Of a stretch of DNA of 64,000 nucleotides, positions 45,011 to 52,559 are shown one piece after another (within the stretch, counting starts at the first letter, position 1; the number at the start of each line of letters is the position of its first letter). A program made the position numbers and the translations under genes. The stretch is from Pseudomonas sp. FeN3W. Lineage in GTDB: Bacteria > Pseudomonadota > Gammaproteobacteria > Pseudomonadales > Pseudomonadaceae. Where the stretch lies: assembly GCA_030263805.2 (NCBI GenBank), contig CP136011.1, positions 248,001 to 312,000 of the forward strand, written 5' to 3'. The notes under the pieces are model-generated. The model was not told the origin of the DNA. It did not search any database and saw nothing but the letters and a program-made list of their open reading frames with translations.

Positions 45011-45487
45011 ATGAAAAGCAAACTATTTAAAGAGTTTTTTAAAACCGATGCCGATGGAAAGCCTATGGCAAGGTTCAAGATCAATATTTCAGCTAGCGTT
45101 TCCGCCAGCGTTTTGAATACTGATCACTGCGCTCTAATCTATTCACACATTCATGAGATAGACAAGGAGCTTGAAAGACTCACATCGTTTATTGACAACG
45201 ATGTTGATGAGAATACTTTAGAAAAGCTTATTAATGATATAGAGAAACTTGCTCGACATGGAGATAAGTTGATAAGTCAGGCATTTTACCTTGACACAAA
45301 AGATAGAAACAGCTGGGCAACTATTAATCAAACATTTAGAGTAAGGCCTCCTGGCACCGAATTCTTTAAATGCATGCCAAAACTGCTAGATATCGCCAAA
45401 CATTGTGATAACCTGAAGCTGTACGCAGAAGCAAAAATACTGGACAAGCAGGAAATTAATGCCGCATACAGTCAAGTCGTACCTTGA
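45011..45487 (+). CDS. Hypothetical helical protein
   Basis: A 158-residue protein with a strong ribosome site (aagggg). Residues 35-110 are a charged helical bundle (IDKELERLTSFIDNDVDENTLEKLINDIEKL). The last 20 residues resemble a helical tail. No motif is recognised. A terminator at 45511 follows it directly, so it forms a single-gene unit. Confidence 0.65.
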   Translation: MKSKLFKEFFKTDADGKPMARFKINISASVSASVLNTDHCALIYSHIHEIDKELERLTSFIDNDVDENTLEKLINDIEKLARHGDKLISQAFYLDTKDRNSWATINQTFRVRPPGTEFFKCMPKLLDIAKHCDNLKLYAEAKILDKQEINAAYSQVVP

Positions 45488-45510
45488 CTATAGATTATCG
45501 TTCACAAAAA

Positions 45511-45533
45511 ATGGCCGCAATTGAAGCGGCCAT
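45511..45533. terminator. Bidirectional intrinsic terminator
   Basis: An 8-bp stem ATGGCCGC/GCGGCCAT with a 7-base loop lies between convergent genes, flanked by an A run on the left and a T-rich run on the right. Confidence 0.9.
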
Positions 45534-45539
45534 ATTTAT

Positions 45540-47462
45540 TTAGGGTCGGCTAGGTATTTTAGGCATTTCTTTTCTGTTTGGGTATGCAGTATATACAACT
45601 TGACTATTTCCAGCTCTATCCCGACCGACAACAAAACACCAGGACTTGCATACAAGGTATTGGGCATCTCGCTCATGCTTAACCTTTGAAAAACCACTAG
45701 ACTCACCACCTGGCACTGCATCTTTAAGCTCAGACAGTGCGTATGCCCAAGCATTGGTTTCTTGCTCTGTTCTTCGCTCCATTACTCGCTTGATGGCATG
45801 GTGGCTTAAGCGAACTAATCCAATAACAGTATCAAGCATCTCTTCTTTTTCAACTACATGAAGATCAATATCGATGACTGGAACACTATCGGCGTTTACC
45901 AGAGGGCTTTTCTTCTCAACCGTTACTTTTGATCCACAACATCTAGCCATAAGATAACGCGCCGAATGCCAAATTCCCTTAATTTTTTCCGAATCCGACC
46001 TCAACATCTTTTTTATAGCGCCCTTTGATACAATAAGATCAATATCTTGAGCCCCAATAGTTATTGGTATACCTGCTGAAGAGTGATCGAGCAAAATTCT
46101 TCTTATCGCCAACATTTCAGCTGCTATTTGAGTATCTCCCTGACCATTATTCTTTACTCGAAAGATATTTCGATGTTGTGTTTCGCCACTTCTCGACCAG
46201 CTTGTCTCGACCCAGCAAAAATCCGCATCTGTTCTGGAAAATGTATGGATAACCAATTTTTCCTTATGTGGAATTTTGGTTTTTTTCTCGTTAGTTGATA
46301 ATTTAATTTGAGGATTTGTATTTTTCGAAATTGCCGGTGATTCTTTTCTCTTAACGACAACATTCATCTGCTTGATAGAGGAACTACTCTCAGTGTTATT
46401 GACATCAAGCGAAGAAACACTGCAAATGTTTTTCTGAACCTGGTTTGCTGATGAGAGTGCTTGACGATGGTCTTTTCGGCTTTTCATGATGCTTAGTGAT
46501 TCGGGGATAATGCCCGCCGACCGCAATAGCCGATCTAACGCTAGCAAATCAGATGGAAGCCTGCGACCAATATGCGACACCCTGACGACCCTTGATGCAT
46601 TGGCCATAGGAGCAAGAGCAATGGCAAAATCCCCATTTTCACAAACAGCAATTGTCAATGAATCGTTATTAAAACTGGGGTAGAATTCCCACTTGGAAAG
46701 ACAAGCCTTTTTCATGAGTTCGTCCAAACGTTCCGGCCTATCCATTGCCGTGCGAAAACTATCAAGCATGGAGTGCTTAAATCGAACTAATTTTGTATTG
46801 CCACAGTGCCCATCCAGATGGAGCGAGGTATAGCGAAGATCCATAGGCTGAGTTTCACTGTCGACACCCTCTTGAGCCCATTCGACAGCCCCTGAAAGGG
46901 CTTCACCAAGCGATGCTACCCATTGCAGGTCGGGTCTTAGCTTGTGTCTAACGGTTACGTAAGAAGTTAGCTGCCCATCGCTGCTAGACCCACAAAATCC
47001 AGGGCTATCGTTTATCGCAAGGCTGGTCAAGGTGACGGGATCAATAACAACGAAATGATCAACACCCTTCTTTCCTGTGATAGTGAAGGCGTTGATTCTT
47101 TTCAGGGCTTCTCTATGTACAACGGGCATTCCATCACCCCCTATGGCTCTAAAAGAACCGCTTTCTGCCGGTGAAAGCATGCCAACGTACCGCGCTACCT
47201 TAAGCTCTCCGCTTTTTACTTTGCACTCGAAGAATGACCAGCCATCGGCAGCGACCTGGCAGCCGACAAGGATCTGATCATTATTTGTGAAAAACCTGCA
47301 TGCCAGACTGTCAAGCGACAAGATTCGAGGGACATGATCCAGATCACCGGCTCTATCAAACAGAAAAGCGCCTGCCTCAACCGGGATTTTGAAATATTCT
47401 TGACCTCCAGCTCTAAAATAAAGGTGTGTTGGTTGGTACTGCTTCAAAGGTATGATGCGCAT
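45540..47462 (-). CDS. Multi-domain protein with an RNase-toxin-like C-terminal domain
   Basis: The ATG at 47462 has the strong ribosome site aagggagg, giving 640 residues; an earlier start has none. Residues 1-330 form a beta-rich region with propeller-like strands. A disordered Ser/Lys linker (about 350-410) follows, then a mixed alpha/beta domain (about 415-540). The last 95 residues (LSHHAIKRVMERR, then YLVCKSWCFVVGRD and VVYTAYPNRK) fit the Barnase-EndoU-ColicinE5/D-RelE type of small nucleases: a helix with His and Arg, then a beta sheet. It could be an RNA-cleaving module. No antitoxin-like gene is adjacent. Confidence 0.5.
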   Translation of the reverse strand: MRIIPLKQYQPTHLYFRAGGQEYFKIPVEAGAFLFDRAGDLDHVPRILSLDSLACRFFTNNDQILVGCQVAADGWSFFECKVKSGELKVARYVGMLSPAESGSFRAIGGDGMPVVHREALKRINAFTITGKKGVDHFVVIDPVTLTSLAINDSPGFCGSSSDGQLTSYVTVRHKLRPDLQWVASLGEALSGAVEWAQEGVDSETQPMDLRYTSLHLDGHCGNTKLVRFKHSMLDSFRTAMDRPERLDELMKKACLSKWEFYPSFNNDSLTIAVCENGDFAIALAPMANASRVVRVSHIGRRLPSDLLALDRLLRSAGIIPESLSIMKSRKDHRQALSSANQVQKNICSVSSLDVNNTESSSSIKQMNVVVKRKESPAISKNTNPQIKLSTNEKKTKIPHKEKLVIHTFSRTDADFCWVETSWSRSGETQHRNIFRVKNNGQGDTQIAAEMLAIRRILLDHSSAGIPITIGAQDIDLIVSKGAIKKMLRSDSEKIKGIWHSARYLMARCCGSKVTVEKKSPLVNADSVPVIDIDLHVVEKEEMLDTVIGLVRLSHHAIKRVMERRTEQETNAWAYALSELKDAVPGGESSGFSKVKHERDAQYLVCKSWCFVVGRDRAGNSQVVYTAYPNRKEMPKIPSRP

Positions 47463-47630
47463 GATGACCTCCCTTGTTGTCAATTGATGCGTATCATATT
47501 ACATGACCCTTGCTCCGATGACACCTGGTGGCTCGCAATCTCCCTGTTGTTGATCCTGGTCGACTACCGCTTTAAACAACCTATCCAAACCTACTCACGC
47601 AGTTTGAACAGTGTTTAAAACCTCAAAGTC

Positions 47631-47644
47631 GCCCTTAAAAGGGC
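47631..47644. repeat. Right-end hairpin of the IS607-type element
   Basis: GCCCTTAAAAGGGC forms a 6-bp stem. The stop codon of the tnpB-like gene lies within it on the minus strand, as at 32791-32805 in the other element. Guide-RNA scaffolds of TnpB elements usually end at such hairpins. Confidence 0.55.
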
Positions 47645-49302
47645 ACATCTTCGAGGCCGTCACTCCCGCAGTGAGGGTGACTCGCGTGACGGGGTCTCAC
47701 CGTCAACGTCCGGGTAGGGCTCAGTGAATGGGCCAGGCCTTTGCGTGTTGCCACGCATTGCTTGGCCGAAATCACAGGCGCAGGGGATTGTTTATGATCC
47801 CCAGACCGCACGTGCGCTGCATGCGCCGCTGACAGGTTTTTCCTCACGCCCGCCCAGAATGACCATACATGCTTCGCCCGATTCCTTGCAGGTAGGGCAA
47901 AGGTGACATGGCCACCCCCGCGTGTGGGTGCAACACCCGCTCGCGTGGACAGGCGTTCGGAAAAACCCAATCCACGTCGGGCGATGGCCGTGGCCGCGCC
48001 CTGGTGGACAGAAATGCCTCGGACACTGGCGTGATTCACCGCGCCAATCACCGAGGTGTAGGCCGGGTTGACGTCAATGACTTCGACTCCGGCCCTGAAA
48101 CAGGCGCTGCGTAACGCAGCCCCCACCTGTGCGTAAAAGAACCCAGAGAGCAGGCGTGCTGCCTTCGGATTCATCATGGTTAAATCGGATTTCTTCTGAC
48201 GAAAATCCAGCTTTTCCAACACCAGTGGCTTGCCAGTGGCGGCGCACTGCGCCGCCACAGCCTTGGCCAGATCACCTATTTTGGCCTTGGCCTGATCGGT
48301 GGATAGACCATAGGTGGCGCATTGCAGGCGTTGGGTATTGATCAAATTACCAAAACGATCCAGCTCGGCCAACGCCAGGTGATCGGCATTCAGATCGAGG
48401 CCAAAGGCACCAAGCCCGCGTTTCGTGACAATCGGGACATCGTCGTGCTGGGTCGAGACAAAGACGCGCCAGCCCTGATCGTCTCGGATAAAGCGATAGC
48501 TCAGCGCTCGCCCTGCTACCAGGGAATTCAAAATGGATGGGTGGCCATAGGCAAACTGGACATCGGTCAGTGTGATGTATTTGCCCAGCGCTTCCGGCAA
48601 GCGCACCCTGAGCCTCAGGCGCTGATCAGCCTGCACAGTCGCCACGCAGCTCTGGCAGCCTGCGGTCTCATCCTTGGAGCCGACCAGGAAGAACTGATCA
48701 CTGCGGCTGGTTTGCCAATCCTTTTTCCAGTCAGCGTGCGTCAATTGTGCATCATTGAATTGGCTGCGAAAACGCTTGCGAGAGCCAAAGCATAAACGGA
48801 CTTTGCCGCAGGCTTTCTCAGTAATCATGCGTTCCAGGCGCGCCTGCTGGCGCGCCAGGCTGCGTTTCTTTTGATGCAGTGAGAACGCTAACTTATCGAT
48901 CTTGGCTGGATCGACAGTTGTCATTTTCTTTTTGGGTTTGCGCAGCACCTTAAGTTCTTTGTCCAGGCGCACAAGGGTTGAGGTCAGTCGCTTAATCTTG
49001 CCTTGAGCCTCATGAATGAGGTCACCCTGACGGGACTTAATCGACTCAATCTTGCCTTCCAAGAGCATGCGGATGGCATTGAAATGCCGGGCGGTGATGC
49101 CGTAGTCAGCAATAAACCTGGATTTTAGTTGGGCAATAGAAACCACTTCATCCTTGCGGTGGCAAGCGGCAAGCGAAGTGTTCTTCACCATAGCGGCAAA
49201 CAACTTGCGCTCCAGTTGCCCGTATTGCTTCGCATAGGCATTTAAGGCAGCGTCTTGCGCAGCCTCTAATACTAAGCGAGTTTGATAGGTGAAGACGGGC
49301 AA
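47635..49302 (-). CDS. TnpB-like protein of an IS607-type element with an atypical active-site region
   Basis: A 555-residue protein, longer than most TnpB. The first RuvC Asp is in FGLDLNADHLAL and the Glu in LVLEKLDF. The third region reads VNPAYTSVIGAVN..ASVRGISVHQGAATAIARRGLG in place of the zinc ribbon and the usual DxNAA motif, so I cannot place the third acidic residue. The last 90 residues are Arg/His/Ser-rich and unlike protein core; they probably encode the guide-RNA scaffold as well. It is 52 bases downstream of the serine recombinase gene. The family is clear, the catalytic state is not. Confidence 0.75.
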   Translation of the reverse strand: MPVFTYQTRLVLEAAQDAALNAYAKQYGQLERKLFAAMVKNTSLAACHRKDEVVSIAQLKSRFIADYGITARHFNAIRMLLEGKIESIKSRQGDLIHEAQGKIKRLTSTLVRLDKELKVLRKPKKKMTTVDPAKIDKLAFSLHQKKRSLARQQARLERMITEKACGKVRLCFGSRKRFRSQFNDAQLTHADWKKDWQTSRSDQFFLVGSKDETAGCQSCVATVQADQRLRLRVRLPEALGKYITLTDVQFAYGHPSILNSLVAGRALSYRFIRDDQGWRVFVSTQHDDVPIVTKRGLGAFGLDLNADHLALAELDRFGNLINTQRLQCATYGLSTDQAKAKIGDLAKAVAAQCAATGKPLVLEKLDFRQKKSDLTMMNPKAARLLSGFFYAQVGAALRSACFRAGVEVIDVNPAYTSVIGAVNHASVRGISVHQGAATAIARRGLGFSERLSTRAGVAPTRGGGHVTFALPARNRAKHVWSFWAGVRKNLSAAHAAHVRSGDHKQSPAPVISAKQCVATRKGLAHSLSPTRTLTVRPRHASHPHCGSDGLEDVPF

Positions 49303-49354
49303 GTGGGGTATTCCAAACTGAATGACTTGATACTAATCAGCTCTTCTATACGGG

Positions 49355-49957
49355 TCAAGCCGCTTGCTGCAAGTGTTTTAGGTTTTTCCGTGAACGCGAG
49401 CCATATAACCTAGCAGAAAACACCGTCATCAACTCGATAACGTCAGCAACAAGGCGGGTTTCCAGATTGGCCTCTACTGGTTGATCAACAATCACCACCT
49501 GTGTTTTATTCAACTTGCACAATTCAAAAATGATATCCGCACCAAACCTGAGCAAGCGGTCTTTGTGAAGTAGTACCAACGTTGATACCTGGCCTAGCGC
49601 AATCATGCGCAGTAGCTTGAGAAAGGCTTTCTTTTGATAGTTCAAGCCACTGCCCAAGTCGCTGAGTATTTCTACATCCCTGTGTCCAGCGCTGTGACAA
49701 TAATGAATCAGCCTGTCTCGTTGTCGAACCAGGTCTTCCTTTTGATCATGGCTAGATACGCGAGCATAGCCCACCACTTTACGTTGTTCTGGACTGTGCC
49801 TGCCTATCAGCGCATGGAGATCATTCACAGCATAACGACGGTGCTGAACACAGGTGCGAAAAGAGGGTCGCAAGCGGCCATCTTTTTCCCAACGGCGAAG
49901 TGTTGAAATGGATACGCCGAGTAATTCGCTGGCTTCGCTTATTGATAAATGCTGCAT
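49355..49957 (-). CDS. tnpA: IS607-type serine recombinase with a MerR-like helix-turn-helix
   Basis: The ATG at 49957 (MQHLSISEASELLG) gives 200 residues; a longer form from 49990 is possible. Residues 1-55 are a MerR-type helix-turn-helix (SEASELLGVSISTLRRWEKDGRL) and residues 65-200 a serine resolvase domain with YARVSSHDQKEDLVRQ (catalytic Ser), LHKDRLLRFG and a C-terminal helix. IS607 transposases have just this N-terminal DNA-binding layout. It should insert at GG-containing sites with little specificity. Confidence 0.9.
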   Translation of the reverse strand: MQHLSISEASELLGVSISTLRRWEKDGRLRPSFRTCVQHRRYAVNDLHALIGRHSPEQRKVVGYARVSSHDQKEDLVRQRDRLIHYCHSAGHRDVEILSDLGSGLNYQKKAFLKLLRMIALGQVSTLVLLHKDRLLRFGADIIFELCKLNKTQVVIVDQPVEANLETRLVADVIELMTVFSARLYGSRSRKNLKHLQQAA

Positions 49958-50165
49958 GATCATTGTTATTGTTTGGTCAGATTGTAACAAATGAGCAGGT
50001 TTGGTTAGTTATTTATCTTGCAGCAGAAGCCCTCTCCTCGCTCGGATTACCTCGATTACAGGCGTGGCAATTAACACTGTATCATTACTCCATAGTTCAC
50101 GATCCCCAGCCTCATCGCAAGACCTCTAAAATGCGGCGAAGCAGTCAGAAAAGGTGGGACACTTA

Positions 50166-50240
50166 ACATCCCCCTGCCCTAAAGTGCGGGGATTCCGCTA
50201 GCCGGACGCTAATGTCCGAGCGCGATAACCAGTCCAAAAA
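50166..50240 (-). mobile_element. Relic IS200/IS605 right end (orphan guide-RNA scaffold-like sequence)
   Basis: Read on the minus strand, this stretch holds the hairpin CGGAC-ATTAGC-GTCCG, then GGAATCCCCGCAC, a TTTA loop, and GGGCAGGGGGATGT. The end GGAATCC...TTTA...GGGG(A)GGATGT is the same form as the right end of the intact element at 18140 (GGAATCCTGGCATTTATGCC...GGATGT). No transposase or tnpB gene adjoins it, so it is a solo right end of about 75 bases. Confidence 0.55.
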
Positions 50241-50251
50241 GCGCGCGTGAT

Positions 50252-51775
50252 TTAAATACCTAGATCATTTCGTATAATATTTTTCTTGGATTTTTTAAAT
50301 GCTTTAAGGTTACTTAACACCTCTATTGAGACACCGTAATTTAAAACCTTATCGACTCTTGCCTCAGTCCTGATAATTTTCTCAATATCTATAACACCTT
50401 GCTCAATCGCTCTTTTTGTCACAGAGCCCATCAGATAGTGTGGCAAAATTGTATTCTGTCCTAGAAAATTTTTTTCAATGTTGAGCTCAAGAAAACCTTC
50501 ATTCAAATATCGACATGCTTTAATTATGTTGTCAGATATAGAATCCATGACCTCATCACTTAATGAGCCACCAATCTTCCTTTCATCCCCAAAGAAATAA
50601 GTATTATGAAAAGATGGGGTGTCAAGTTTATACCCCAGTTTCCCGAACATAATAATGCATTCAGCGCTCGTCACTATCCCTTGAATTTCAGAGCACTCCT
50701 TTAGATCTGGGAATCCGTATCCAGACATTGCCCTCCGAAACTCCTCACTCAGGTTAATCTTTTCCTCAGTACAACCAAGTGAATACAATTGCTGACTAAT
50801 AGCCCTTGTTAATAAGGCCAATGATCTGCTTTTTGAATTTATTTGTGCAGCAAGATCAACAGCCAAGACAGGATTGGATATTACTGATTTTAAAATACTC
50901 AATCTAAGATAATCGTCATTTATTCGCATGAAGTCTTGTGCGAAGGCGTGACGCTCATCAAGATCAGGGTAAGCAACCTCAAAAAGATTTACTATAGAAT
51001 CCATACAGAGATATCTGTAATCGTCTTCCTCTGATTCTATATTGGAAAGTTGAACAGTATCCTGTAGCGGCTCCATGGAATCCCTTAACTTATACAGCAT
51101 ACTTCTTGCTGATGCCGCCTGATCGTCGCTAAAGGGGTAATGGTCAAGGTAGTACAAATCCCCCACCCCTTTTAGTATCGATTCAATTTTCTTTGATGGG
51201 CTATCAATTGAGCCCTTCACAACATCTTTGCTCCATGAAGTCATGTAATCTGCAAATAGCGGCGATTTAATGAGCCAGCGTGAAAAGCCAGACCTATTAT
51301 CTAAGACTGCGTTAATTATTCTCGAACCTATGGACAACGAACGGCTACCAATCAGCTCATTGTTTATCTTATAAGGAAATTCTGTTTCGCTGATTCTTTT
51401 GAACACTGCGTCCCATTTCTTAACCAATGATAAGCAAATTTCATTACTGTAAACTTGTTTAAAACTCAAAATCCTTAGGTAACTCGACGCGCCATACCTG
51501 ATCTTTAGAAATTCATCGATATCAAGTGGGTTAACTTTCTGATCTAATAGGTAATTTACAAGATCAAGCGATTCAAATTCACTATTGTAGAACTTTGAGT
51601 TTAGACTCTCGGTGAAATCCCTCATAAAAAGAGGCTGAAGGTATCTATTGTCTTCGCAAGGCATCTGGTCGCCGATAGACTGTTTTGCGTCATAGTACCC
51701 GTCCTTGAGGTATCGGCTGTGCCCTTTCAGAATGTTCTTAACAATTATGCCTGGATTCTTTATTTGCTTGCTCAT
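50252..51775 (-). CDS. Large hypothetical protein with the C-terminal tag
   Basis: A 507-residue, mostly helical soluble protein that I do not recognise. The ATG has gagaac upstream. It contains several short Leu-rich helices and no known motif. The last residues KKNIIRNDLGI are one of the best matches to the shared C-terminal pattern. It starts divergently from the gene at 51998. Confidence 0.75.
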   Translation of the reverse strand: MSKQIKNPGIIVKNILKGHSRYLKDGYYDAKQSIGDQMPCEDNRYLQPLFMRDFTESLNSKFYNSEFESLDLVNYLLDQKVNPLDIDEFLKIRYGASSYLRILSFKQVYSNEICLSLVKKWDAVFKRISETEFPYKINNELIGSRSLSIGSRIINAVLDNRSGFSRWLIKSPLFADYMTSWSKDVVKGSIDSPSKKIESILKGVGDLYYLDHYPFSDDQAASARSMLYKLRDSMEPLQDTVQLSNIESEEDDYRYLCMDSIVNLFEVAYPDLDERHAFAQDFMRINDDYLRLSILKSVISNPVLAVDLAAQINSKSRSLALLTRAISQQLYSLGCTEEKINLSEEFRRAMSGYGFPDLKECSEIQGIVTSAECIIMFGKLGYKLDTPSFHNTYFFGDERKIGGSLSDEVMDSISDNIIKACRYLNEGFLELNIEKNFLGQNTILPHYLMGSVTKRAIEQGVIDIEKIIRTEARVDKVLNYGVSIEVLSNLKAFKKSKKNIIRNDLGI

Positions 51776-51997
51776 AACGTTCTCATTGTTGATTAGTTTA
51801 ATTTATCATCTCTATATCCATTGCCACAATCGTTTATTCTTCAGCTCGAATATGAAGAGGCCTGTGGCCAAAAAAAACAGGATTAAATCAAAAGCGTCTT
51901 GAGTGGCCAGCGTGTTGTGCTCAGAAGTCTGATTCACAGCAAAGCAATAGTCATGTATCATATTACCAAACCCAAAACCCAGGCATGCGGATACTCT

Positions 51998-52516
51998 ATG
52001 AAAATTGTTGACTTTCACATTGGCTTAAACTTTCAATCGCACGGTGGGCTCCGTTATCGCTGCACTGATGTCGGCAGCAGAACCATAGCTGCGATTCGTC
52101 TAGACGTCGATGACGAGATTTGGATCCAGGGCCCTCCGTACCTACAAAGTGAAATCCTCATGGACGAAGCAGCGCTAGTGGCCTGCTATCCGGATGGTAA
52201 CGAGGGTCTTCGACAAATGTTGACGCATGAAGACCAGCGAAATCATCCTGGATACAGTCCAGATGTCATTAAAAAAATGATTGAAGGAAAATTCAGCGAT
52301 GCAGTACGGCGTTATCCGCGAGGCGGACTGCTTAAAATCGACAAGTGCTTCAAGGGTGACATAGCCCACCCATACTCGGTTAAACAAGATTCAGATGGGA
52401 GTTGGCAAATCATGGCTTACCTGCTCTTCGCCAAGCGTTTCATTGAAATGCCCGATATCCAGTTCGCCCATCTTGTTACAGCCAGCGCTGATGATTTCGA
52501 GACTTGTAGAGCTTGA
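51998..52516 (+). CDS. Conserved hypothetical protein
   Basis: The ATG at 51998 gives 172 residues starting MKIVDFHIGLNF. The body, FRCTDVG-like (YRCTDVGSRTIAAIRLD) and IWIQGPPY, has the look of a small beta-rich family found on proteobacterial plasmids, known to me only as hypothetical. Frames open back to 51899 but without a ribosome site. It ends ahead of a strong terminator and converges on parC. Confidence 0.65.
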   Translation: MKIVDFHIGLNFQSHGGLRYRCTDVGSRTIAAIRLDVDDEIWIQGPPYLQSEILMDEAALVACYPDGNEGLRQMLTHEDQRNHPGYSPDVIKKMIEGKFSDAVRRYPRGGLLKIDKCFKGDIAHPYSVKQDSDGSWQIMAYLLFAKRFIEMPDIQFAHLVTASADDFETCRA

Positions 52517-52530
52517 AATTTGCCATCAAA

Positions 52531-52552
52531 AAAGCCCGCTTCTGCGGGCTTT
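52531..52552. terminator. Bidirectional intrinsic terminator
   Basis: A 9-bp stem AAAGCCCGC/GCGGGCTTT with loop TTCT, between convergent genes, with A-rich and T-rich flanks. Confidence 0.95.
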
Positions 52553-52559
52553 CTTTTGT

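Larger units (their letters stand above)
47631..49990 (-). mobile_element. IS607-type element (ends only approximate)
   Basis: The serine recombinase and tnpB-like genes, in the same orientation, define an IS607-family element. The right end should lie at or shortly left of the hairpin at 47631-47644. The left end should be shortly right of 49990; I could not fix it because IS607 makes no target duplication and no interrupted gene is evident. Confidence 0.7.

Noticed and set aside
45646..46363. Several plus- and minus-strand frames of 60-73 codons
   Set aside because: They overlap the long gene with the RNase-like C-terminus and show no ribosome sites or motifs.
47518..47618. A hydrophobic stretch (WWLAISLLLILVDYRF) ahead of the IS607-type element
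   Set aside because: No start codon or ribosome site fits, and no homologous part was found on the other side of the element.
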